Assembly (NCBI RefSeq): GCF_000003605.2
Contig: NW_003136361.1
Coordinates: 1 to 24,026 of the forward strand
Source: Saccoglossus kowalevskii
Lineage: Eukaryota > Hemichordata > Enteropneusta > Harrimaniidae
Length of the DNA: 24,026 bases
Direction: 5' to 3'
In this document: one piece after another, positions 9,948-18,488 of the stretch
How the letters are laid out: every line of letters begins with the position of its first letter
How positions within the stretch are numbered: the stretch's first letter is position 1
Position numbers and translations under genes: made by a program
The notes under the pieces: generated by a model
The model's input: the letters and a program-made list of their open reading frames with translations, nothing else
Told to the model about the DNA's origin: nothing
Database searches by the model: none

Positions 9948-10132
9948 CTGCACCCTGGCTTCGCTCAGGTCAACCTTTTTAGCGAGTTCTTCTCGTACGA
10001 AGGCATCCGGGTAATGAGTTCTTTCAAATACTTTCTCCAGGGCACCAAGCTGGTTAGTAGTAAACGTTGTACGGCTCCGGCGCTGTTTTTTCGCTTTCTT
10101 ACTCTGGATCTCATCAGTATTCGTATTCTCTT
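9948..10132 (-). CDS. Prrx: Prrx paired-related homeobox, exon 2 (homeodomain helices 1-2)
   Basis: A 185-bp exon after the acceptor TTCTTTTCAG. It completes a Glu codon left open by exon 1. It encodes an acidic linker, a basic KKAKKQRR stretch (likely nuclear localisation) and homeodomain positions 1-46 (protein residues 99-144), including [20 protein letters not shown] and [10 protein letters not shown]. The [13 protein letters not shown] segment separates Prrx from Alx, Shox and other paired-like families. It ends exactly at ARVQ|. Confidence 0.95.
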
Positions 10133-10329
10133 CTGAAAAGAATTGTACAACAGGAGTTATACTTCATGAAGTGAGAGCGCCCCATAGCTATGTCGATTGA
10201 TTTAACCCTGTCGTTCTCACAGCCATCGCGTTAAAGAATTTATGACTAGTATGTGCTAATACAGTGGTTCAGGTCAGAGGATTTAATACGATTTCCAGAC
10301 TGGGTGTCACGTCCCCCAGGAAGTCATAG

Positions 10330-10343
10330 GTTGTCATGGAAAC
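10330..10343 (+). promoter_or_regulatory. RFX X-box match in Prrx intron 1
   Basis: GTTGTCATGGAAAC fits GTHNYYATRRNAAC at every position. It is located about 200 bp upstream of Prrx exon 2. Motif evidence only. Confidence 0.3.
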
Positions 10344-11758
10344 CACAAACATGTGTTAAACTCTTCAGCATCACATACCATTTCAACAAAATTAAATTAT
10401 CCACATCAACGATTAAGGGAAAGATTAGCGATCAGTATTTAGCGCTCTCCAAGGGTCGTGTCTGTGTTTGCTCTATCATTTATTATATGAAACAAGATTG
10501 AATCAAAGTTTACATTGACAGACCACTTCTACACCTGTTGACATTAATCACCGCTCGTTAAATACGAGAAAACACATCGAATAAAGATCTGCCAGGAGAC
10601 ATTAACAAGAACGTGTCCAGTGCAATGATGTGAGAAGATAAGCAGATGACCGGACAATGTGAATCAGTCCGACTCAGTGTCTATACATGGGTAATCTGAG
10701 TCCGTAGTGGTATGCTGCTGCGGGCTACCGTCTGATGAAGCCATGGCGTGGGTAAATTAGATCGAGTGAAACCCTTCAAACATTGAAAGCTAGTTATTAC
10801 TAAGGTATAATATTCATAATAATATTATTTGAACAATTTGAAGCGTAAAGCTTATACTTGATGGAAGGATAATGTGTAGTTGTCTGCGTAGTGAATTCTG
10901 ACTTGAAACATTCGACACACGGCAGAAGTACACTGTAACTGTACTGTCGTCGTAAATTAGACATTTAATTTACTGTTTCTTGTTAAATTCCTATCTATCG
11001 TGTGATAATATCACATTATGCTATTTTCTTGCTGATGTCACATACATAAATGGTTCTATTCATTTGACTTATAATCGATTTAGCATATATTTGAATAAAA
11101 TACTGGAAAACCTGAAAACACTGCATGGCAACCAAAATAACACAATATACATGTAAAATCTCTCCAAGAAACCGAACACAAAAACTAGTCGGACAACCAA
11201 TGTTTGCAGTGAAGTGTATGCGCTGTCATGAAATCAATGCTGTCGGGGGAAACGGATTTTAAACTAAGACTCGGATACTTATGATGATGATAATACTGCC
11301 TTGGCATTGCATCCTCGTTGTACATCCCAGATCCACACTTTTAAATTCACAGACAGAAGCAGCTTAAAAAGTTTCAACAGAATCCAGGTAAATGTTGTTA
11401 CCACAGAAGAAATATTGGATAATTTGAATATTAATACTTTTATTATTTTATTTTTAACTTGTTAAGCCAGGTGACATTGACATTGAATGCAACTCGTGTA
11501 TGTTTTGGTTTTCAAACGCAAGTGAATTCTATTTCCTAAAATTCACATCCTTTATTGAATGAGTTTTTGCCAATCATGGATATGGCCTCTTCGTTGGGTG
11601 CGTGGATCCGTTTAGATAATACGACTACACGAATTCCTGAAGATGTGCTTGTTTAATCGCAATATCTGACAATTAAAAGTACCATCAGATTTGTTAATTA
11701 TATTACATAATCTTTGCTCTGATTTCAAAATATGCTACTTTTCTTTGTAAGCTCCAAC

Positions 11759-11882
11759 TTAAAGGGCGGTGGTCGTCGCGACGCATCCTGTTCGATATGG
11801 GACTAATAGCGACGTATACAATGCGTGTAAAATACATTTGTTGTTACAGAACACGCACTGCGTGACGACATCCACCCTTTAA
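11759..11882. mobile_element. Small inverted-repeat element (MITE) flanked by TTAA
   Basis: TTAA (11759-11762) is followed by AGGGCGGTGGTCGTCGCGAC. The other end is GTGACGACATCCACCCT and then TTAA (11879-11882). The ends are imperfect inverted repeats (AGGGYGG...GTCGTC... against GACGAC...CCRCCCT), with weaker pairing inward. The internal element is 116 bp. TTAA on both sides fits a TTAA-targeting cut-and-paste transposon, but the terminal AGGG differs from the typical piggyBac CCC end. It is too short to encode a transposase. Confidence 0.7.
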
Positions 11883-12157
11883 AGATAGAATATGTACGAA
11901 AACATGTATTTTCCAATATTTTTTGTTTATGAGGCATTTTGAGGACCAAATTGGATTATGATTTATCGTACACTAACAATCAAATGAAAACTATCTAATG
12001 CGCATGTGCGGTGATGTACGTACCAAAACAAGTATTGCACATGCGCCCTATGAACTTTCATTGTTTCATCGAATGAATACTTAGGTGTTCACATCAACGT
12101 TTTTAGTTTGTGATAAATCATAATCCAATGTGTTTATTAACATGCAGTATCAATGAA

Positions 12158-12468
12158 CAATATTCAAAACAGTATCAAACAGCAATATTCAAAACAGTAT
12201 CAAACAGCAATATTCAAAACAGTATCAAACAGCAATGTTCAAAACAGTATCAAACAGCAATATTCAAAACAGTATCAAACAGCAATGTTCAAAACAGTAT
12301 CAAACAGCAATGTTCAAAACAGTATCAAACAGCAATGTTCAAAACAATATCAAACAGCAATATTCAAAACAGTATCAAACAGCAATATTAAAACAGCATT
12401 AAACAGCAATATTCAGAACAATATCAAACAGCAATATTCAAAACAGTATCAAACAGCAATATTCAAAA
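12158..12468. repeat. 25-bp tandem repeat, about 12.4 copies
   Basis: Unit CAATATTCAAAACAGTATCAA plus ACAG, tandemly repeated with a few variants (TATT/TGTT, CAGTATC/CAATATC, one 24-bp unit). Because 25 is not a multiple of 3, each reading frame cycles through all phases. The lack of stop codons in the unit creates long Q/S/N-rich open frames that are not evidence of a gene. It lies within Prrx intron 1. Confidence 0.98.
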
Positions 12469-12835
12469 TTACATGTTTTCATCCTTATTGCATCTTCAAT
12501 ATAACACGAGGTTCTGATTGTTACGTGACTTTCCGCTCGACCTTTAAAAAACACTATGCTATTGTTAACCTTAAATTTTGATATAAAGTAAACTCTACAA
12601 GAGGCATGTATGTCTTGTAGTAACTGGGTGCTATTAGTGTCAACATATAATTGCCTTGGACAGAACGTTGTTTGAAATAGAAGGTACTTTTTACTACATT
12701 ACAAAATAAACAACGCGTACTCCAAAGTATCTATACTATCGGTGCGTTCAGTTGTTTACATAAAAATGACTCACACTGATTTTGAGATAATTTATTTGAC
12801 AGCGATGAAACTGAACTATACCAACCCGAACGTGC

Positions 12836-13315
12836 TGAAAGAGTGGTGGGGTGGCATTTTACAATCACAGTCCATATATGAGGGTCGGCAAGGGGTATTT
12901 TCAAAAGTTATAATCAATTGATTTATTCTCGTAATAATGTAATTTAAATAAATAAAAAACGCCGGTAAATTCGTAGACATGGGCAAAGTGTAAAATGTAA
13001 TCATCTATTTTATTCGTCCGTAATTTGTAGATTTTATTTTCTCGTAAGCGTATAAAGCATTTTCCACATTAAATATCGTAATTCAGTACGCAATTTCCAA
13101 TTTTGATTCTTAAACACAAATTATCAAATATATTATATAAATGTAATTAGGAATTTGCGTTATCTGTAAAGTGTAAAAACTTATTTTTTACTGTACATGA
13201 TACTTTCATTTTATTTCTTGCAACAAATGTCTTGTAACCTGTACCAGCAATCCCCCTTTCCCCTCCTATATCACTGTGTGTGAAAGAGTGGTGGGATGGT
13301 ATTTTACAACCCCTG
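12836..13315 (+). repeat. Dispersed repeat, copy A, bracketed by 35-bp direct repeats
   Basis: The core (12881 to about 13265) begins AGGGTCGGCAAGGGGTATTT and matches positions 21432 to about 21809 in the same orientation over most of its length. The core is bracketed by direct repeats starting TGAAAGAGTGGTGGG at 12836-12870 and 13281-13315, with about 30 of 35 bases the same. No terminal inverted repeats or coding capacity were seen, so the class is unknown. Confidence 0.75.
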
Positions 13316-14510
13316 TGTTACAGCGTACAGTAATTTATAGTATATAGTTATGTGTCCAATTCTATGAGATTGACATTGTTGAGACTTTGCTAATATCCAC
13401 TACATCTGACGATGATACTATTTTCGTAATTAACACTATATAGTTTTCTAACGATTTACATGGTTACTCTTGGGTATATAGTTATAGCCTCCGTTACGAT
13501 TTTGTCGCTAAACTAAGCGACGGCCGCGGCACGCACTAGATGACAATATATACCAGCAAGAAGATCTGTGATAATGAAAGAGAAGATTCTGCACAGTCGC
13601 TCAACAAAAAAGGGGCTGTGATTTCTGCTATAATTTTAAATTTAAACCATTGAACAGCAAACCACGTTAGTAGTTCCGTGATTTAACAATACATGCGCTT
13701 ATAATGACAAATACTGTCTCAATGGTGTCGTATAAGGCGTGTCAAATCACACCCATCCTTGGTACTCGGTTACTATGGCAGCAAGCCTGGTGTATTGACA
13801 ACTGGCAATGATTGTAGTCGTGTAAGACCATGGAAGAATACCTCCATCTGTATACCATCCTGAACGAGTTGCAGCTATCACGCTGAGTGGCGAGAGTTTT
13901 CGTTAGCTTATTTGATTTGATTCTTGGTCATAAATAAACATTGGTTAAACTAACAATAAATTAATAAAACATGCTTTCTTCAAAGTGTAATACAGCAAAA
14001 ACAAACCATATGTACTATATAAACGAAATATATCGCCGATACGTCAACAATTTATTTACTCGACGGGGTGGTAATGAACTACACCGGCTATCCGGTATCT
14101 TTGGACTTGTTCCCGAACACATTGTGAATACAAGTAATGTGTTGTTTATATTCATAGTCAGGCGTTTTTGTTTTACTACTGTTATTTCCTGAACATCACA
14201 ATGCTTTCCAATGCTGTTCCGTACTTTTCTGAAACATCGAGTATGGTTGCGTGCATGTAGACACACTTTGTGTATTTGCTTTTGTAATCAAATATATGAA
14301 TTAAGAGTGAACATATGCCGTATGCAAATATGAATGAAAACCAGCTGGTATGTTTATATCGTTTACAGTTCTTAACACCCACTGATTACACATGTTTCTA
14401 AATTAATCATTCTGTAACAGCATGACAACAATAATTCCATTACTTAAAAATGTATATGACACATACCAGGGCGGGAAGAAGCCAAAACTTGGCGGGATGC
14501 CGCAATGAGT

Positions 14511-14592
14511 CTTCCTGTCAGAACACTTCGTCACTGCTAAACCTAGGTTGCCTTCCTGTCAGAACACTTCGTCACTGCTAACCCTAGGTTGC
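14511..14592. repeat. Recent 41-bp tandem duplication
   Basis: Two adjacent copies (14511-14551, 14552-14592) of a unit starting CTTCCTGTCAGAACACTTCG and ending CCTAGGTTGC, with a single difference (AAACC against AACCC). The near identity suggests a recent duplication. It lies in Prrx intron 1. Confidence 0.97.
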
Positions 14593-15325
14593 AGTGAATG
14601 AAAAGTAGCGTGTTCTACAACGTTTACAAATACTATCATCACAAGTGGTTTGAGTTTTACTCAGTATATGGTACTATACTAACTTATACCCTATACATAG
14701 TGTTCAACTTAAAAGTCGTTGTCAGTAACGCTAATTCCATAACTTAATTCATTCATTTACTGTTCCATATCACGATCCAGGGTGGATATTCAAGACAATT
14801 GCTGGCAATTTACACCGGTCAGTCCGCCGGGTGTTATGGTACACGCTAACCAACTTTTAATTGAAAATTCTATATAAACCCTACAGACCTTACTGCGTAC
14901 CCTGCTGTGCAGCTGAGCGACCGTCGTGCCACGTCCCTGTAATTTGTGTGATGTCAAAAGAAGAGGTACTTAGATGTATCGGCATGGCTCGGGACAGCGT
15001 AAAGGGAATTTCGATAATTATATTTGATAGCAACATTGCTTTATGTACGTGGATTCGAGATGAAACATTGAATTTTTAGTTTTATTCCCCGGGTATATTA
15101 TAAGATAGGATATTCTGATTAACAATTGTCTATTGCTTTCGTTATGTTTACATCATTAACTTATTCTGGAAATAGAATAGTAATCGCGTATGCACACATA
15201 AACAGCAACTGGTATATATGTACACACATACTCCAAGCATAGTAAACCGAAACAATTGAACATGCGTTCCTTTTACGCAAGCTGCACTACATTTTCTGAA
15301 TGGAGAGAGGGTATTTTTGTCTTAC

Positions 15326-15572
15326 CTTCATTGATTTTGTTTCCGTTCTCTAAGTCTTCTATATCGTCACCTACATCGTCAGTCGTCACCTTTGACGAGG
15401 CTTCCACGTCGTTATAAACATTGTTTCGATGTATATTGCTATCTTTACATTGTGAACTTGAAAAGTCAGGGAGATTTAGAAGCTGACACACAGAAAACCC
15501 ACGACATTGGGTGTCAGCGTTGGACGAGTACATTACGTTCGGCACGGTCCTGCCACTAGTGTACGCGTCCAT
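15326..15572 (-). CDS. Prrx: Prrx paired-related homeobox, exon 1 (PRX domain)
   Basis: First coding exon of a three-exon gene (exons 15572-15326, 10132-9948, 9351-9055) encoding 242 residues, close to the 245 of human PRRX1. Prrx proteins are nuclear transcription factors of mesenchymal and connective-tissue progenitors in vertebrates. The start is the ATG at 15572-15570, the only ATG in frame after an upstream TAG. The frame preceding it reads SSYGQ, like the N-terminus of PRRX1, but lacks an ATG, so a non-AUG extension is a remote option. GFSVCQLLNL (residues 25-34) is the short conserved PRX motif (FSVSHLLDL in vertebrates). An acidic Asp/Glu-rich stretch follows at 54-84. Donor GAAG|GTAAG, phase 1. 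Symbol assigned by family; one-to-one orthology is not tested. Confidence 0.93.
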
Positions 15573-15573
15573 G

Positions 15574-15688
15574 CTAGTACTGGACAATTGACCGTAACTG
15601 GACAGCAGCAACAAACTGGTCTGGGATATATACTAACAGTGCTTTAACGTAAATCTTGTCAACTCCAGCGCAACAACACATCACACAT
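15574..15688 (-). promoter_or_regulatory. Prrx 5' leader with two overlapping upstream ORFs
   Basis: If the mRNA extends upstream, it carries a 9-codon uORF (ATG 15688-15686, stop TGA ending at 15659) and a 35-codon uORF (ATG 15681-15679) whose TAG (15576-15574) ends one base before the Prrx ATG (TAGcATG). This layout favours termination-reinitiation control. It depends on an unverified transcription start. Confidence 0.35.
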
Positions 15689-15903
15689 GGCCTGGTCAGA
15701 TTTAGTCGCGCCTTATCTTGCTCGCTGGAAATAAGACTATTCGAGATGAAAGTGAAAACGCTATACCGACACCAGCACCGACAACCAGAGCTATCCCACG
15801 AGAATACTTCCCGAACAACACAGGCGATCCCTTCCTTTCCCCGCGGCGCCCCCACGAGCGACTAATCCTACATAGACACACCTTTTTCCGTGACAAGCAT
15901 TGT

Positions 15904-15953
15904 GATTGGTCGAAGTAACAACAAACTGACAACTATATACAGTAACAGCCAAT
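15904..15953 (-). promoter_or_regulatory. Candidate Prrx promoter: TATATA flanked by CCAAT boxes
   Basis: On the minus strand an inverted CCAAT (15953-15949), TATATA (15939-15934) and a direct CCAAT (15909-15905) lie in 50 bp, about 335-380 bp upstream of the Prrx ATG. The surroundings (about 15830-16000) are GC-richer with CpGs (CCGCGGCGCCC at 15840-15850). The CCAAT-to-TATA spacing is shorter than usual, so this is tentative. Confidence 0.3.
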
Positions 15954-15999
15954 CACAGGCTGTGGGACTGCCTGGCGGGTGGGGATTGATAAAACCGTC

Positions 16000-17692
16000 C
16001 ACACTTTCACATATGCGAAGCTTATTTCGACACAAGAGCGTGATTTAGATTAATTAACTGTTTTTAAGAGTCAATTGGAAGAAGGGGTTAAATAACACTC
16101 GATCACAGATTGAGTTACAATTAAAGTACATCGTGAGAGTTATTCTGCTGACTTTCAGTTCCATCAACACTTGTTGCCATGGCTAACACATATATGCTTT
16201 AATTTTTAAATCAAAATTCACGACTTGCCTGTCGCGGGAAAATTAACCCTCAAAGTTTTTGCAATATTCTCTGAATTCATTCAATTTTGAAAGGGGTTAT
16301 CGTTTACGCCTACAGTATATCACAATGTTGTTCTACTACGAAAACGTTGTACAACGTGATATTTCCGAGTCGGAAAGATAATAAGATTTCAAAGTTCCGA
16401 ACTTTTATATATGTATATATCCCTTTCCTAACTCCAAGACCTAATCAAATTATTAAATAGTACGCACCAGTAATGTAATGCGCATGTGCGTTAGCATAAT
16501 TCAGCACTTCAGCAAAAGAATACTAATTCTCTTTGAACATCATGATGTTTGTGTCGATATTATCGAGTCCCCTGAGACAAAACACAAATGCTAAGCGTGC
16601 ACACTAATACTGAGCATTTCTATGTTTGAAACTACCGTGACGTTTTTGCTTCACAACAATCACCATTATCACAATTTTATCTTTATTGTGTGAATGTTTC
16701 CATAAGGCGTCTACATTGCTGAATATATGAAGGCAGAAATACCATCGTGGTCCGTGCAACACAGACGCAAAATTAGCACCCTCGGACACCGATTGCATGA
16801 ACTTCAAACAATCGGAATTTTCTTACAACACAGAAATCGTATTCACCCATCAACTTGAAGACAAGTCGAGCTGTATGTGTGCGAAGGAGTTTGTGAAGGC
16901 ATGAAACTCCATCGCGAGCGTGAATCAATATCACTGATAATCTGACGAAAACAGGAAGTCATCTGAAAAACTATTCTCGTACCCACTCGATTGAAATAAC
17001 AATGCATGCCGGTCTGAAATGGACAAAATGTCAAAACATGCTCAGACAGTCAACTCAAATTTCTCAATCGGCAACCTTTCTGCTTTTCACCGCGATTTCA
17101 AACGGCCCGTCCCTTTCAACCACTCTTTCAATCAGATTAATATTGTACATTTTTCCGCGTTCATTTGTTGTTTTCTACTTATCACGAGCAGCGCAGGAGT
17201 ATATGTTATGTGCACAGAAAAGAGGTGTGTATCTACATTATTAAAATAAACACAAGACCGCAGAAATGTCTTTAAAAACGTCTTGGGTAATCAAACACAT
17301 TGACATCCGGGATATCACGTATTTTTCTTGTTATTAGTATTTCGAACCGGAAGGTATGATCTGCAGAGAGTTGGAGATAAGCGCATTGAATTACAGCCTG
17401 GGTAGACGACCAAGTGAAACAGGGTTTTGAGAGTAGACATGTTTAGAGTGTTGTCACAGATCGATATCACACTGTGCCGCCGATGGATCAACAATTTTTA
17501 AATATCGCTACCCCTTGATAGAGGGCGGACTGTAGGACTATTGCCGAAAACAACTTTTATGAGTAGTGTGTTATGACCACAGTCACTATAGTGAACATAT
17601 ACTGTGAAATGACTAATTTTTACTCCGTTTAAATTTCGCTGATTTACCATTTCAGGCATATTCAATGAGTCTTAAATTCATGGTTTTATCAT
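16000..17692. other. Upstream non-coding region, no gene recognised
   Basis: AT-rich sequence upstream of Prrx. Overlapping short ORFs at 17002-17249 show no family signature. AATGCGCATGTGCG at 16478-16491 also occurs at 11998-12011 in the Prrx intron, where a near-inverted copy (GCACATGCGCC) follows at about 12038. Nothing else was identified. Confidence 0.5.
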
Positions 17693-18022
17693 TTAGGTAA
17701 TGTGTTTTTTGCTACATTTTACATATTCACTGGGTTTTATTTTAGCGCATGTTTCAGTCAGCGAAATAAGCAAAATTAAAACCCAGTGAATAATTAACCC
17801 CTTTACAGTATGTCGTTTTATCTGTATTTTCATGTGTATTTCTATGCCATGTATCACGTGTTGGTCACCCCGACCAAGATGGCCATGATATAGATTTTTA
17901 TGTTCGTTCTCAGCCCTCAAATTGTAGATAGACTGTGGTTGGATCGTGTCCTCACAGTCCAAATCTAGAATGGACCAGGAGCTGCTAGTATATTCTCCGG
18001 ATCCACGGGCTGTAGCATCCAT
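17693..18022 (-). CDS. Unrecognised 109-codon ORF (doubtful)
   Basis: Starts at ATG 18022-18020 and encodes MDATARGSGEYTSSSWSILD followed by an acidic stretch. The first ~45 codons look fairly coding-like, with mixed residues and few AT-only codons. The 3' half is low-complexity, AT-rich and overlaps the hairpin at 17724-17792. I recognise no domain. It might be the first exon of an unknown gene, but no strong splice donor is evident; chance is at least as likely. Confidence 0.12.
   Translation of the reverse strand: MDATARGSGEYTSSSWSILDLDCEDTIQPQSIYNLRAENEHKNLYHGHLGRGDQHVIHGIEIHMKIQIKRHTVKGLIIHWVLILLISLTETCAKIKPSEYVKCSKKHIT
17724..17792. other. Near-perfect 23-bp inverted repeat hairpin, 69 nt overall
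   Basis: Left arm 17724-17746 begins TATTCACTGGGTTTTA; right arm 17770-17792 ends TAAAACCCAGTGAATA. The first 16 base pairs are perfect and 21 of 23 pair overall, with two T:T/A:A-type mismatches. The 23-nt loop can add TTTC:GAAA pairs. The size resembles a miRNA precursor, but a tiny foldback transposon is equally possible. Confidence 0.65.
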
Positions 18023-18240
18023 CAAATCATCTCAAATGATCAAACTCAAATAAAGGCTGTTTTGATCCCTAAATCGCAGGCAATTGGAAAAAGTGTGTGA
18101 CTTCCAGGAGTGACCCAGACAGGAAATGACGTATTTACGAACTGACCAGTGCCGATATTGCATGGTGCATATTGTCTGAAACATTTCACATCCCAAAGCA
18201 AATATTTCAACGTTCAGTGCGTATTCAAAGAAACTACTTA

Positions 18241-18264
18241 CACAGTCCCTCTAGAGGAACTGTG
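18241..18264. repeat. 24-bp palindrome CACAGT..CTCTAGAG..ACTGTG
   Basis: CACAGTCCCTCTAGAGGAAC followed by TGTG equals its own reverse complement except for one symmetric pair. It may be a dimeric protein-binding site; no function is known. Confidence 0.6.
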
Positions 18265-18474
18265 CTACTTATTTTACTTTATATTAATTCGAACAATTGT
18301 GCGGAGTTGTTCTTTCAGAGTCATTCCATCTGACAGTGATGCGGGTGATCACGTGACATAGGTATATTCGAACTTCATTAACAGTTCAAATAAACACTAC
18401 GAGTTTTCAATTAAAAATGACCGCCGGAAGTGAACGTATAATATTTTCGGAAGAAAAACCATCGTACAGTTTTT

Positions 18475-18488
18475 GTTTCTATGGAAAC
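18475..18488 (+). promoter_or_regulatory. RFX X-box match upstream of Prrx
   Basis: GTTTCTATGGAAAC fits GTHNYYATRRNAAC. It lies about 2.9 kb upstream of the Prrx start codon. Motif evidence only. Confidence 0.3.

Larger units (their letters stand above)
10133..15325 (-). other. Prrx intron 1 (5.2 kb)
   Basis: Phase-1 intron with donor GAAG|GTAAG and acceptor TTTTCAG|. It contains the repeats listed separately (11759-11882, 12158-12468, 12836-13315, 14511-14592) and an X-box match at 10330-10343. ORFs here lack any family signature. A long first intron is typical of developmental homeobox genes and may hold enhancers, but I cannot identify one from a single sequence. Confidence 0.85.

Noticed and set aside
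10615-10740. Possible box C/D snoRNA (TGATG / CTGATGA motifs)
   Set aside because: C and D boxes are imperfect, with no terminal stem or matching D box at the right distance.
12110-12581. Q/S/N-rich ORFs as a possible prion-like gene
   Set aside because: They are by-products of the stop-free 25-bp tandem repeat inside an intron. No start context, splice signals or non-repetitive conserved sequence support a gene.
15656-15918. Overlapping plus-strand ORFs upstream of Prrx
   Set aside because: They lie antisense in the GC-richer Prrx leader/promoter region and have no family signature; GC content alone lengthens open frames.
17340-17370. TTCGAACCGG as a tRNA B-box on the minus strand
   Set aside because: No A-box or cloverleaf could be formed around it.
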